From Myxococcales bacterium (GTDB taxonomy: Bacteria > Myxococcota_A > UBA9160 > SZUA-336): a DNA stretch of 52,608 bases. Of this stretch, positions 42,540-51,291 are shown one piece after another. The notes below the pieces were generated by a model that saw nothing but the letters and a program-made list of their open reading frames with translations, ran no database searches and was not told the origin of the DNA. Position 1 is the stretch's first letter. Each line of letters starts with the position of its first letter. The translations under genes were made by a program, and so were the position numbers. The stretch is taken from positions 1 to 52,608 of the forward strand of contig JABSQV010000006.1 in the NCBI GenBank assembly GCA_013215565.1, written 5' to 3'.

Positions 42540-44951
42540 ATGGCCGAGACCCGACCCGGACCGCTCGAAGGCCTGCGCGTCCTCGATCTCGCCGACGAGA
42601 AGGGCGAACTCTGCGGACGCCTGCTGGCCGACCTCGGCGCCGACGTGATGCGCGGCGAACCTCCCGAGGGCGCGACGTCCCGGCGGTTGCCTCCCTTCGA
42701 GCCCGGCGGCGGCCAGAGCCTCTACTTCGCGTTCCGAAACGCCAATAAGCGCGGGGTTACGCTCGACCTCGACGCGCCGGGGGGATCGGAGCGCCTGCGC
42801 GCGCTCGTCCGGGGCGTCGATGTGCTGATCGAGTCCTTCGCGCCCGGGCACCTAGAGGCCGCGGGCGCAGCCCCGGCCGCGCTGCTCGAAGAGGACCCAG
42901 GCCTCGTGCTCACCTCGATCACGGACTTCGGACAGACCGGCCCTCACCGCGACTACCTGGGCACCGACATGATCGGCTTTGCGTCAGGGGGCATGATGCA
43001 CCGTGCGGGCGCGGCCCATCGGCCGCCCCTGGTCGCACCCGGTTCGCTCGCCTACGACGCGGCCGGGGTTACGGCCGCCTTCGCTACCCTGCTGGCCCAC
43101 TATCAGCGGCTTCGCCACGGACGCGGGCAACACATCGACCTCTCGGTTCAGGAGGCGGTCGCGAACCTCGCGGACTGGTCGCTTCCGGGCTTCTCCCAGT
43201 CGGGTCAGGTGGGGGGACGCGCCGGGGCCGGGATCTATCCACTCTACCGCTGCGCGGATGGGTGGGTGCGCATCATCCTGCTCACCCCCCGCCACTGGCA
43301 CGCGATGCTCGATTGGATGGGCGATCCCGAGGAGCTTCGCAATCCCGAGTACGAGCAGTTCATCCCGAGGCTCATGAACCGTGACAGCATCGACCCTGTG
43401 CTCGGCGCCTTCTTTCTCGACCAGAAGAAGGTGGACGCCGCGCGCGAAGCACAGAGGCGAGGGATCACGATCACGCCGCTGCTCGAGCCCGGCGAGGTGC
43501 TCGCAAACGAGCACACGACCGCGCGCAAGACCTTTCGGACCCTCGAAATCCTGCCCGGGGTCTCGGCCGAGATCGCCTCGGGTTTCCTCGAGGTGGACGG
43601 CGAACGCATGGGGCCCCGTTTGCGCGCTCCAGGGATCGGCGAGCACGACGACGAGATCCTGGGCCCAAGCGCCACCGCTCCCCAACGCAGCGTTCCGTCT
43701 CCTAAGGTCCGGGCCGATTTGCCAACCCCCTACCCGTTCGCGGGGCTCCGCGTGCTCGACTTCGGCGTGGGCGCGGTCGGTGTGGAGGTCGGGCGCCTGC
43801 TCGCCGAGTACGGAGCGGACGTGATCAAGATCGAGAGCCGCACGGCACCCGATTTCATCCGCGTGATCCTGGCGGGAGAGATGAACCCGGCCTTCGCCTC
43901 GTCGAGCCGCAGCAAGCGTAGCTTCGGGGTCAACTGCAAGACGGCAGAGGGTCTGCGGCTGGTTCGAAGCCTGGCGGAAGGCGCGGACGTCGTGATCGAG
44001 AACAACGGGGCGGGTGTGATGGACCGGCTCGGCCTCGGGCCCAAGACGCTTCACGAACTCAATCCGCGTATCGTCTACTTTTCGAGCCACCTCGCGGGGT
44101 CGCGCGGACCCTGGAAGAACTGGATCGGCTACGGTCCCAGTACGCATGCGCTGAGCGGACTCCAGTATCTCTGGAACCACCCCGACGATGCGGACGAGCC
44201 CGCGGGTTCGACCAACGTCCATCCCGACCACCTGGTCGGCCGCTTCGGGGCGCTCGGCGTCACTGCGGGTCTGATCGAGCGCGAGCGGACCGGCCGCGGG
44301 CTTCACGTGGAGGCCGCGCAGTTCGAAGCGATCATCGGACTGCTCGGAGACTGGTTGGCGCGCGAGAGCCTCGAGCCCGGCTCGCTTCGGCCGCTCGGAA
44401 ATACGAGCGAACGCGGCGCGCCCTGGGGCGCCTTTCCGTGTGCGGGCGAAGACGAGTGGTGTGCGATCAACGTGCGCTCCGACGCGGAGTGGCAAGCGCT
44501 GCGCGAGGTCATGGGAGAGCCCAACTGGGCATGTGACGCCCGCTTCGACCGCGGGCCGGGCCGCATCGCGGAACGCGAGGAACTCGAGCAACATCTTGCA
44601 GAGTGGACGGTGGAGTACGAGCCGATCGCGTTGATGCACACGCTTCAGGCCGCGCGCATCCCGGCGGGCGTACTACAGCACCCCCGGCACCAGATGGAGG
44701 ATCCGCACCTCGCCGAGCGGCGCTATCACCGCCCGATCGAACAGCCCCCGATCGGACGGCTCGTGCTCGAGGGACCGGCCTTCCGCGGCAGTGAACTCCC
44801 CGAGGAGATCATCGGCCCCGCGCCCGCCCTCGGCGAACACACGCGCGAGATCGCGGCCGAGTTGTTGGGCCTGAGCGAGGTCGAAATCGAAAAACGGATC
44901 GCCGACGGCGTACTCGAGGTCTCGATTGCCCCCGAGGAAACGTCCGCATGA
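42540..44951 (+). CDS. Tandem fusion of two CaiB/BaiF family III CoA-transferase domains
   Basis: An 803-residue protein made of two family III CoA-transferase units. Domain 1 (about 8-385) starts GLRVLDLADEKGELCGRLLADLGADV and has its probable catalytic Asp in GSLAYDAAGVTAAF. Domain 2 (about 400-790) starts GLRVLDFGVGAVGVEVGRLLAEYGADVIKIE with its Asp in NVHPDHLVGRFGALG. Each unit is near the length of a normal single CoA-transferase, though the C-terminal tail of domain 1 may be shortened. These enzymes move CoA between carboxylic acids as interlocked dimers, so the fusion may fold as an internal heterodimer. The next gene overlaps its stop. Substrate unknown. Confidence 0.92.
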   Translation: MAETRPGPLEGLRVLDLADEKGELCGRLLADLGADVMRGEPPEGATSRRLPPFEPGGGQSLYFAFRNANKRGVTLDLDAPGGSERLRALVRGVDVLIESFAPGHLEAAGAAPAALLEEDPGLVLTSITDFGQTGPHRDYLGTDMIGFASGGMMHRAGAAHRPPLVAPGSLAYDAAGVTAAFATLLAHYQRLRHGRGQHIDLSVQEAVANLADWSLPGFSQSGQVGGRAGAGIYPLYRCADGWVRIILLTPRHWHAMLDWMGDPEELRNPEYEQFIPRLMNRDSIDPVLGAFFLDQKKVDAAREAQRRGITITPLLEPGEVLANEHTTARKTFRTLEILPGVSAEIASGFLEVDGERMGPRLRAPGIGEHDDEILGPSATAPQRSVPSPKVRADLPTPYPFAGLRVLDFGVGAVGVEVGRLLAEYGADVIKIESRTAPDFIRVILAGEMNPAFASSSRSKRSFGVNCKTAEGLRLVRSLAEGADVVIENNGAGVMDRLGLGPKTLHELNPRIVYFSSHLAGSRGPWKNWIGYGPSTHALSGLQYLWNHPDDADEPAGSTNVHPDHLVGRFGALGVTAGLIERERTGRGLHVEAAQFEAIIGLLGDWLARESLEPGSLRPLGNTSERGAPWGAFPCAGEDEWCAINVRSDAEWQALREVMGEPNWACDARFDRGPGRIAEREELEQHLAEWTVEYEPIALMHTLQAARIPAGVLQHPRHQMEDPHLAERRYHRPIEQPPIGRLVLEGPAFRGSELPEEIIGPAPALGEHTREIAAELLGLSEVEIEKRIADGVLEVSIAPEETSA

Positions 44952-46105
44952 GCGAACCCGTCCTCTCGGCCGACGGCCACATCGACCTCCCGGTCTGTCC
45001 GCCCGACCTGTTCACGAAGAACGCCTCAGCGGAACTGCGCGACCGAATGCCTCACGTGATCGAAGCCAAGGACGGCAAGTTCTGGGTGAATCACAAGGGG
45101 ACGCGGCTCGGCCTTTACGGGGGAATGGGATCGGCCGGACGGCGTTACGAGCCAGGCCAGATCCACCGCGCCGACCGCATGGCGTCCACGGGGCTTTACG
45201 AAGACCAGGCGCGCGGGATCATGCGAACCGCGGATCCCGAACTGCGGATCCTGGACCAGGAACGCGACGGCGTCGAGGGAGAGGTGATCTACGGGATCCT
45301 GGGCGCCTCCCAGCGCGCCGAAGACGACGAAATCGCGGCCATGATGGTCCGAATCTACAACGACTTCGCCGCGGATTTCTGCCGCGCGCGGCCCGAGCGC
45401 TTCGCCATGATCGGCATCCTGCCGCAGGACTCACCAGAGGCCACGGCGAAGGAAGTCCAACGCTGCCGGACGCTCGGCCTGCGAGGTGTGGAGCTGCCGG
45501 TGACCGAAAAGATGAAGCCGCTCTGGCACCCGGACTGGGAACCCCTCTGGCGTGCCTCCGAGGAGACGGGGCTGCCCGTCCACATGCACACGATCGGGGG
45601 CCACGTCGACACGAGCTTCGTGAAGGGCCGCGAGCAGTACCTGCGCTGGCTCGCCTCGCACATTAGCTGCTTCCAGCTCAGCATGGCCACCCACGTGTCC
45701 TCGATCATCTTCAGCGGCGCGCTCGAACGCTACCCGGGCGTGCGTGTCGTGATCGGAGAGTCCGGGCTCGGTTGGATCCCCTACCTGCTCGAACGCATGG
45801 ACTACGAGTGGGAGGACCAGTTCCAGAATCTCGACCTGCGCATGAAGCCGAGTGAGTACTGGCAACGCCAGATGTACGCGACTTTCCAACTGGACGAGGT
45901 CGGCCTGGAGTTGATCGACCGGCTCGGTCGCGACAACGTCATGTGGGGCTCGGACTTTCCGCACCCGGACGGGCTCTGGCCCGACTCGCACGAGTTCCTC
46001 GACAGCATGTTCGAGCCTCTTCCGAACGCGCTGCGGCGCAAGATCACATACGAGACCGCGGCCAAGCTCTACGACTTTCCGCGGACCGACGCCCCCTCCG
46101 CCTAA
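44948..46105 (+). CDS. Amidohydrolase_2 family metal-dependent hydrolase/decarboxylase
   Basis: A 385-residue TIM-barrel protein of PF04909, the family that includes ACMSD and gamma-resorcylate decarboxylase. The N-terminal site is ADGHIDLP (HxD rather than HxH, as in many members); further ligand candidates are LPVHMHTIGGH, GESGLGWIPYLLERMD and NVMWGSDFPHPDG (the catalytic Asp). It overlaps the CoA-transferase fusion by four bases (ATGA), implying a shared pathway, perhaps ring or decarboxylation chemistry on a CoA ester or its free acid. That is inferred from adjacency. Confidence 0.9.
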   Translation: MSEPVLSADGHIDLPVCPPDLFTKNASAELRDRMPHVIEAKDGKFWVNHKGTRLGLYGGMGSAGRRYEPGQIHRADRMASTGLYEDQARGIMRTADPELRILDQERDGVEGEVIYGILGASQRAEDDEIAAMMVRIYNDFAADFCRARPERFAMIGILPQDSPEATAKEVQRCRTLGLRGVELPVTEKMKPLWHPDWEPLWRASEETGLPVHMHTIGGHVDTSFVKGREQYLRWLASHISCFQLSMATHVSSIIFSGALERYPGVRVVIGESGLGWIPYLLERMDYEWEDQFQNLDLRMKPSEYWQRQMYATFQLDEVGLELIDRLGRDNVMWGSDFPHPDGLWPDSHEFLDSMFEPLPNALRRKITYETAAKLYDFPRTDAPSA

Positions 46106-46159
46106 AGGCGGACGGGCGAAACGAGCGCAACATCGACCGCGGTCCGCCGCGGCGCCCCG

Positions 46160-46528
46160 TCAGCCAGTTGCGCCCAATCGACGAACCCGTCGGATGCCCA
46201 GGTACTGCAGCAACGCGAAAGAGAGTACGACGGCAGCAACCGCTACCGCGGCGATGTTTCCGGTTCCGCTCAGTACGCCCGCCATCACAACCGGGATCGT
46301 TCCGGCAACCCAGGCAAGGTCGCACCACACAATCGTCATGGCGACCGGCAAGAAAATCGTAGGTCGAGAGGCGAGCCAGCCGATGCTGGCGGCAAAGCCG
46401 AGCAGGCCAATGGCCGACGCCACAGCCGAGGACCCCAGTGCGAAGACCAGCCCCGAGAGAACAGAGAAGCCCGCGTTACCGGCGAGGCTCATGCGGAGGC
46501 GGCGCTGAGGATCCGAGTTGGGGGTCAT
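46160..46528 (-). CDS. Small integral membrane protein, four helices
   Basis: A 122-residue protein with four hydrophobic segments (about 18-40, 46-68, 72-92, 96-110) and a basic C-terminus RRVRRLG. The opening RMSLAGNAGFSVLSGLVFALG resembles a common family of uncharacterised four-helix proteins. A purine stretch (CAGGGAG) lies upstream of the ATG. The 233 bp between its start and the next gene contain no supported ORF. Confidence 0.65.
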   Translation of the reverse strand: MTPNSDPQRRLRMSLAGNAGFSVLSGLVFALGSSAVASAIGLLGFAASIGWLASRPTIFLPVAMTIVWCDLAWVAGTIPVVMAGVLSGTGNIAAVAVAAVVLSFALLQYLGIRRVRRLGATG

Positions 46529-46761
46529 CGGGAAGCTCCCTGCTGCCTAACGGATCTGCAGCCGACGGCGACGGGATCCGGAAAGTCCATCGCACCCGGA
46601 ACGGCGCTGCTCAATACGGATGAGCGTGATCGCCTCCAAGTTGCAGGCCATCGGGCGCGGATGCTGTCGCGCAGCGCACCGGTAGGCCCCGGGCACGGCT
46701 GGAGTTTCTGGCCGCAGGCTGTGCAGGACCGCGGGACGGCTCGCGGTCGGCGGCATCCCGG

Positions 46762-48045
46762 CTAGAAGCGATCGGGCGAGAAGGGGGCGAGGTCAAGCGC
46801 GGACGGTCCGCCCGCGATGAGTTGCGCAACCAGCAGACCCGTGATCGGACCCTGGGAGATTCCGCTCATGCCGTGGCCGGTGGCGATCACCACACCTGGC
46901 AACGCGCGCGCTCGCCCGATCACGGGCAGGTCGTCGGGCGTGAGCGGCCGAAGCCCGCGCCAGGTCTCCACGCGTTCCAGTTCTTCGATGCCGCCCTCGG
47001 GCACGAGGCCCGGCAGGTAGTTGCACACCGCGCGCAGGATCGCGTCGACGCGGCGCTGCTGGATCGACAGATCCAGGCCGGCGAGTTCGAGCGTGCCCGC
47101 GAAGCGAAGCAGCGGGCCGAGCGGCGTGACCCCGACCTTGGCCTCGGAGAGCATCACGGGCACGTCTCCGACGCCGTCGGGCCGGCGCACCGTCACGCTG
47201 TACCCCTTCGCGGGTTGGACCGGGAGCCGCAGACCCAGTTGCCGGGCGAGCCCGGGCGACCAGGCCCCGCCCGCGAGCACGAGTTCGTCGCACGCGAATT
47301 CCCCGCGCGTCGCAATGACGCGCGAGCGGCTGCCACCGGGACGCTCGATCCGGAGCACTTCCGTCTGCGTTCGTACTTCGACGCCCAGCCTCGCGGCCTC
47401 GGCCGCGAGCGCGCACACGAACTCGGCCGGGCTCACGTGTGCATCGGCCGGGAAGTACACGCCGCCGGCCAGCCCGGGCGCGAGCGCGGGCTGGAAGTCG
47501 AGCAGCTCTTCGGGCCCAAGCCGGCGGCCTTCGCCGCCGAATTCTCGGAGCACCGCCAGTTCCGCGAGCGCAGTCTCGAGCGCGCGCCGGGTCCGACACG
47601 CCAGAATCAGACCGAGCTGGCGGTAGCCGACCTCGACACCCAGTTCCGGCACGAGCTTGGCGTAGAGTTCGTGGCTCGCCAGGCTCAGCTCGCGGTTGAG
47701 CGCGAAGGTCCGCCGGGCGCGGGCCTCGGTACTCGCGCGCAGGAACGCCAGCAGCCAGCGGGCGAGTTCGAGACTCGGGCGCGGTTTGACGTAGAGCGGA
47801 CTCTCGCGGTCAAACAGCCAGCGCAGAGACTGGCGCAGTACGCCCGGCGCGGGCAGCGGAGTGCTGTGACTGGGGAAGATCCAGCCCGCGTTCCCGTAGG
47901 ATGCGCCCGCGCAGAGTTCGCCCTGCTCGAGCAAGCTGACCCGGGCACCGCGGCGGGCCAGGAAGTACGCCGACGCGACCCCGACCACGCCGCCCCCGAC
48001 CACGACCACGTCCCGCTCGCCGAGGCTGTTCTGCCCGTCGCTCAT
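46762..48045 (-). CDS. FAD-dependent D-amino-acid dehydrogenase-like oxidoreductase (DadA/DAO family)
   Basis: A 427-residue DAO-family flavoprotein. DVVVVGGGVVGVASAYFLARRG (12-33) is the FAD Rossmann motif, ASYGNAGWIFPSHSTPLPAPG matches DadA, LVLAGGAWSPGLARQLGLRLPVQPAKGYS is the family centre, and WRGLRPLTPDDLPVIGRA with TGHGMSGISQGPITG the C-terminal FAD-binding end. It likely oxidises a D-amino acid or related imino acid at the membrane, passing electrons to quinone. ATG 48045 is chosen because the Rossmann motif starts 12 residues later and TATGCT ends 9 nt upstream; the frame to 49038 is a shadow of the DnaJ gene. Confidence 0.9.
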   Translation of the reverse strand: MSDGQNSLGERDVVVVGGGVVGVASAYFLARRGARVSLLEQGELCAGASYGNAGWIFPSHSTPLPAPGVLRQSLRWLFDRESPLYVKPRPSLELARWLLAFLRASTEARARRTFALNRELSLASHELYAKLVPELGVEVGYRQLGLILACRTRRALETALAELAVLREFGGEGRRLGPEELLDFQPALAPGLAGGVYFPADAHVSPAEFVCALAAEAARLGVEVRTQTEVLRIERPGGSRSRVIATRGEFACDELVLAGGAWSPGLARQLGLRLPVQPAKGYSVTVRRPDGVGDVPVMLSEAKVGVTPLGPLLRFAGTLELAGLDLSIQQRRVDAILRAVCNYLPGLVPEGGIEELERVETWRGLRPLTPDDLPVIGRARALPGVVIATGHGMSGISQGPITGLLVAQLIAGGPSALDLAPFSPDRF

Positions 48046-48054
48046 GCCGACCCC

Positions 48055-48060
48055 AGCATA
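48055..48060 (-). promoter_or_regulatory. Candidate -10 (TATGCT), 9 nt from ATG 48045
   Basis: Minus-strand TATGCT, the same hexamer as at 31812-31817 and 42497-42502. No clear -35. Confidence 0.4.
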
Positions 48061-48117
48061 GCCCGTCCGCACCGGGGCTCCGGCGTTGTACCATGCGCTC
48101 CGGAAGGGCTGGAAGCG

Positions 48118-49053
48118 ATGGACAACAAGGACCTCTACGGAATTCTCGGAGTGGCGCGCGGCGCCTCCGAAGACGAGATCCGCAGCGCGTATCGAAAACT
48201 CGCGCGCCAGCACCACCCCGACGTCAACCCGAACGATCCGAAGGCCGAGGAACGTTTCAAGGAGGTCGCGTTCGCCAACGACATCCTGCAGGACCCCGAG
48301 AAGCGCCGCCGCTACGACGAGTTCGGGAGCGGCGGCCTGGCAGAGGGCTTCGATCCGGATCAGGCCCGCGCCTATTCCCGCTGGTCGCGGGGCGCGCAAC
48401 GGAGTCCCTACCACGAATCGTTCACTTCGCAGATGGACCTCGACGACCTGCTCTCGGGTCTGTTCGGGGGGCGCGCCGGACCCGGCGCGCGCGGCCCGGC
48501 CCGCGGCCGCGACGCGTCGGGCGAGATCCCGGTCGACTTCCTCGACGCCGTGCTCGGCAACGAGGTCCGGGTCCAGTTCGAGGGCAAGGGCGCGCTGCGG
48601 ATCCGGATTCCGCCCGGCACCGAGTCGGGAACCAAGATCCGGCTCGCGGGCCAGGGCGAACCGGGAGTGGACGGAGCGCCGCCCGGCGATCTCTACCTGA
48701 CGCTGCGTGTCCGCCCGCACCCGTTTTTGACCCGTGAAGGACCGGACCTGTTCGTGGATCTGCCGGTCACGCTCCCGGAACTGGTACTCGGCGCCTCGGT
48801 GGAGGTCCCGACGCCTGACGGCCCGGTCCAGCTGAAGATCCCGCCGCGTTCGCCGAACGGCCGGAAGCTCCGCCTGCGCGGAAAGGGCGCGGCCCAGCCC
48901 GGGGGCGAGCGTGGGGACCTGTACCTGAAACTCGCCCTGGCGCTTCCCTCGGAACTCGACGATGAAGCGCGGGCGAAGCTCGAGGAGCTCGCGCGCGAAA
49001 TCGAACCGCTCTACGCCGAGCAGAATCTTCGGGCTCATCTCGAGAACAGCTGA
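48118..49053 (+). CDS. cbpA: DnaJ-class co-chaperone, CbpA type
   Basis: A 311-residue type II J-protein. The J domain (1-70) has LYGILGVARGASEDEIRSAYRKLARQHHPDVNPND with the HPD triad; a Gly/Arg-rich linker (about 95-140) follows; the C-terminal substrate-binding beta domains (about 140-300) include PVDFLDAVLGNEVRVQF and VPTPDGPVQLKIPPRSPNGRKLRLRGKG. The DnaJ zinc finger is absent. It would recruit DnaK. ATG 48118 follows GGAAG; a TACCAT at 48089-48094 could be the -10. The frame that opens at 46822 is a shadow of the antisense DadA-like gene. Confidence 0.94.
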   Translation: MDNKDLYGILGVARGASEDEIRSAYRKLARQHHPDVNPNDPKAEERFKEVAFANDILQDPEKRRRYDEFGSGGLAEGFDPDQARAYSRWSRGAQRSPYHESFTSQMDLDDLLSGLFGGRAGPGARGPARGRDASGEIPVDFLDAVLGNEVRVQFEGKGALRIRIPPGTESGTKIRLAGQGEPGVDGAPPGDLYLTLRVRPHPFLTREGPDLFVDLPVTLPELVLGASVEVPTPDGPVQLKIPPRSPNGRKLRLRGKGAAQPGGERGDLYLKLALALPSELDDEARAKLEELAREIEPLYAEQNLRAHLENS

Positions 49054-49346
49054 TGACGACCTACTACACGCGCAGGCAGTTGATCGAGTTGCTCGAAGTC
49101 GACGAGGGATTCCTGGTCGCGCTCGAGCGCGAAGACGTGATCGAAGGCGACGCCCCGACCAGCTCCGAGGGAGAGTACTCGGAACGCATGCTGGAACGGA
49201 CCCGCGTCGCCTACAACCTGATGCAGGAGCTCGAGGTGAACGTCCCGGGCGCGGCCATCATCGTCCGCATGCGTGAAGAAATGGCGGACCTGCGTCACCG
49301 GGTCGAGCAGCTACTGCGCGAGATCGAAAAGTCCCGCCGCGGCTGA
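49053..49346 (+). CDS. cbpM: CbpM-like MerR-type chaperone modulator
   Basis: A 97-residue protein: an N-terminal MerR-like half domain (YYTRRQLIELLEVDEGFLVALEREDVIEG) then a helical tail with ELEVNVPGAAIIVRMREEMADLRHRVEQLL, the family mark of CbpM/DafA-type modulators. CbpM binds the CbpA J domain and blocks its action on DnaK. Its ATG overlaps the cbpA stop (TGATG), keeping the two in stoichiometry. Confidence 0.9.
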   Translation: MTTYYTRRQLIELLEVDEGFLVALEREDVIEGDAPTSSEGEYSERMLERTRVAYNLMQELEVNVPGAAIIVRMREEMADLRHRVEQLLREIEKSRRG

Positions 49347-49361
49347 AGGCTTCGCGATGCG

Positions 49362-51224
49362 TCAGGGCTCCGACTCCGGGTCCTCCGGGATCCAACCGAG
49401 TTCACGCAAGCTCCCCACGGCGGCCTCCTGCTCGTCGGTGTGCAGCGCAATCGCGGCTACGTCGCCCGCCTCGGGCGAGAGCCCGGCGTACATCGGAAAG
49501 GTGCGCGTCCCGCGCGTGATGCAGAGCAGCACGTAGCGTTCCCCGGCGCCCGCTGCCGTCTCCGACGCTTCGGCCGCAGGTTCGGGCTCGGGCGGTTCGA
49601 ATCGGAAACGCTCGACCGTCATCTCTCCGTGGTGCGAGCGCACGTCCCAGCGCTCGACGTCGTGCGGCGAGTCGAAGAGCACGCGCGCATCGTCGTCGCG
49701 CAGCAACTCCGGCGTGATCCCCTCCTGGAAACTGGCAAGCGCGACGTAGCGCTCTGGAACCCCGAAGAGTTCGCGGGCGCGCCGCACGAAGACGCCGTTC
49801 AGAGCCTCGTTCGCCGTGAGCCCGACGACGCTCCCGACCGCCTCGAGTCGCGCGCGCTGCAGGGTGCGCTCATCGAGGGCATTGCCGAAGATCACCGGAA
49901 ACTCCGCCTCTTCGGCGCGCCGGCTGCTCTGCGGGTTCGAGTCCAGAAACTGCACCGGCAGCTCCGCCCGGCGCAGTTCGCGGGCGAGCGCGAGCCCCAG
50001 ACCCTGCGCGCCCAGGATCGCAATCCCGTTGCGTCGCGGCTGGCGCAGCCCGAGCAGGGACGCCACCGGCGCGGCCGTCAGGCCCGCGAGCAGGACGGTT
50101 CCCGCGATCGTGAGAAACACCAGCGCACGCAGTTCCGGACCGCCCGGAAGCGCGTGCGCTTCGAGCGCGTTGGCCGTCACCGAGGCGATCGCGGCCGCCA
50201 CGATGCCGCGCGGCGCCAGCCACGCGATCAGCAAGCGCTCGCGCCGCGTCAGGGAGCTCCCGGCGGTCGAGAGCAGCACGCCCAGGGGACGCACCACGAG
50301 CACGAGCACCGCGACCACCCCCACCCCGGCCCACCCGAGCGTGCGCACGTCGGCGAGCCGGACGTCGGCCGCGAGCAGCACGAAGAGCAGCCCGATCAGG
50401 AGTACCGTCAGTTCCTCTTTGAACTCGCGCAACGCGCGGCTGACCGGGGTCCGGAAGTTCCCGACGACCACGCCGGCCAGCGTCGCGGCCAGGATCCCGC
50501 TCTGCTCCAGGATTTGCTCGCAGGCCTGGAACAGCAGCAACACGTAGGCGAGCGTCAGGATGTTGGTGTAGCCCTCGGGGATCAGCCCCCGGATTCGGAA
50601 CAGGCCGACCAGTAGCAGGCCGCCGGCCGCCCCCATCGTGGCGCCGAGCCCGAGGCGCAGCAGGAAATCGGTCGCGCCGCTCGCGGCCGCTTCCGGCGAC
50701 AACGCGAGTTCGAGCACCAGCACGGCCAGGATCGCGCCGACCGGGTCGATCAGCACGCCCTCGGCTTCCAGGATCGAGCTCACGCGGGGCCGCAGCCGCG
50801 ACTCGCGCACCAGGGGTCCGATCACGGTCGGACCGGTCACCACCACCAGGCTCCCGAACAGGACCGCCTGCACCAGCGGCCAGTCGAGAATCCAACTCGC
50901 CGCCGCGGTCCCGCCAACCAGCGTCGAGAGCGCTCCGACCGTCACCAGACGCCGGAGCGGGGTCTGCGCCCGGCGCAGCCGGGAGATCTCGAGGTTGAGA
51001 CCTCCCTCGAACAGGATGACCGCGACCGCGAGGTCCACGATCGAGCGCAACCCCTCTCCGAGCGCGCGCGGCTCGACCCAGCCCAGCAGATCGGGGCCCA
51101 GTGCCACTCCGAACCCGAGCAGCACCACGATGCCCGGCAGGCGCAGGTGTCGGGCAAGCGACTGCGCCAGCACCCCGGCGCCGAGCGCGACCACCCAGGT
51201 CAGAGCGGGATGTGTCCCCTCCAC
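49362..51224 (-). CDS. CPA-type Na+(K+)/H+ antiporter with C-terminal RCK/TrkA-N domain
   Basis: A 620-residue protein. Residues 1-390 form about 12 membrane helices with ILFEGGLNLEI, TGPTVIGPL and EAEGVLIDPVGAI (acidic transport site region), matching CPA1/NhaP-like antiporters. Residues about 395-510 are a TrkA-N fold (IAILGAQGLGLALAREL) that should bind a nucleotide and gate transport; the tail is acidic and Ala/Pro-rich and then forms a small globular end. It exports Na+ or K+ against protons. GTG 51224 is 6 nt after TACTCT. It is convergent with cbpM, 15 bp apart. Confidence 0.9.
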   Translation of the reverse strand: MEGTHPALTWVVALGAGVLAQSLARHLRLPGIVVLLGFGVALGPDLLGWVEPRALGEGLRSIVDLAVAVILFEGGLNLEISRLRRAQTPLRRLVTVGALSTLVGGTAAASWILDWPLVQAVLFGSLVVVTGPTVIGPLVRESRLRPRVSSILEAEGVLIDPVGAILAVLVLELALSPEAAASGATDFLLRLGLGATMGAAGGLLLVGLFRIRGLIPEGYTNILTLAYVLLLFQACEQILEQSGILAATLAGVVVGNFRTPVSRALREFKEELTVLLIGLLFVLLAADVRLADVRTLGWAGVGVVAVLVLVVRPLGVLLSTAGSSLTRRERLLIAWLAPRGIVAAAIASVTANALEAHALPGGPELRALVFLTIAGTVLLAGLTAAPVASLLGLRQPRRNGIAILGAQGLGLALARELRRAELPVQFLDSNPQSSRRAEEAEFPVIFGNALDERTLQRARLEAVGSVVGLTANEALNGVFVRRARELFGVPERYVALASFQEGITPELLRDDDARVLFDSPHDVERWDVRSHHGEMTVERFRFEPPEPEPAAEASETAAGAGERYVLLCITRGTRTFPMYAGLSPEAGDVAAIALHTDEQEAAVGSLRELGWIPEDPESEP

Positions 51225-51230
51225 GCCCAG

Positions 51231-51236
51231 AGAGTA
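51231..51236 (-). promoter_or_regulatory. Candidate -10 (TACTCT), 6 nt from GTG 51224
   Basis: Minus-strand TACTCT, directly before the antiporter start with no Shine-Dalgarno. It supports the GTG start. Confidence 0.42.
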
Positions 51237-51291
51237 GGCTCTGACGCTCCCCCGGGCCCGGGTTCGGGCCCGCGCTTCCGAACGCGCCGGC

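Noticed and set aside
46529-46761. Gene or recombination site between the small membrane protein and the dadA-like gene
   Set aside because: No frame with start and protein-like content, and no convincing inverted core site or repeats were found.
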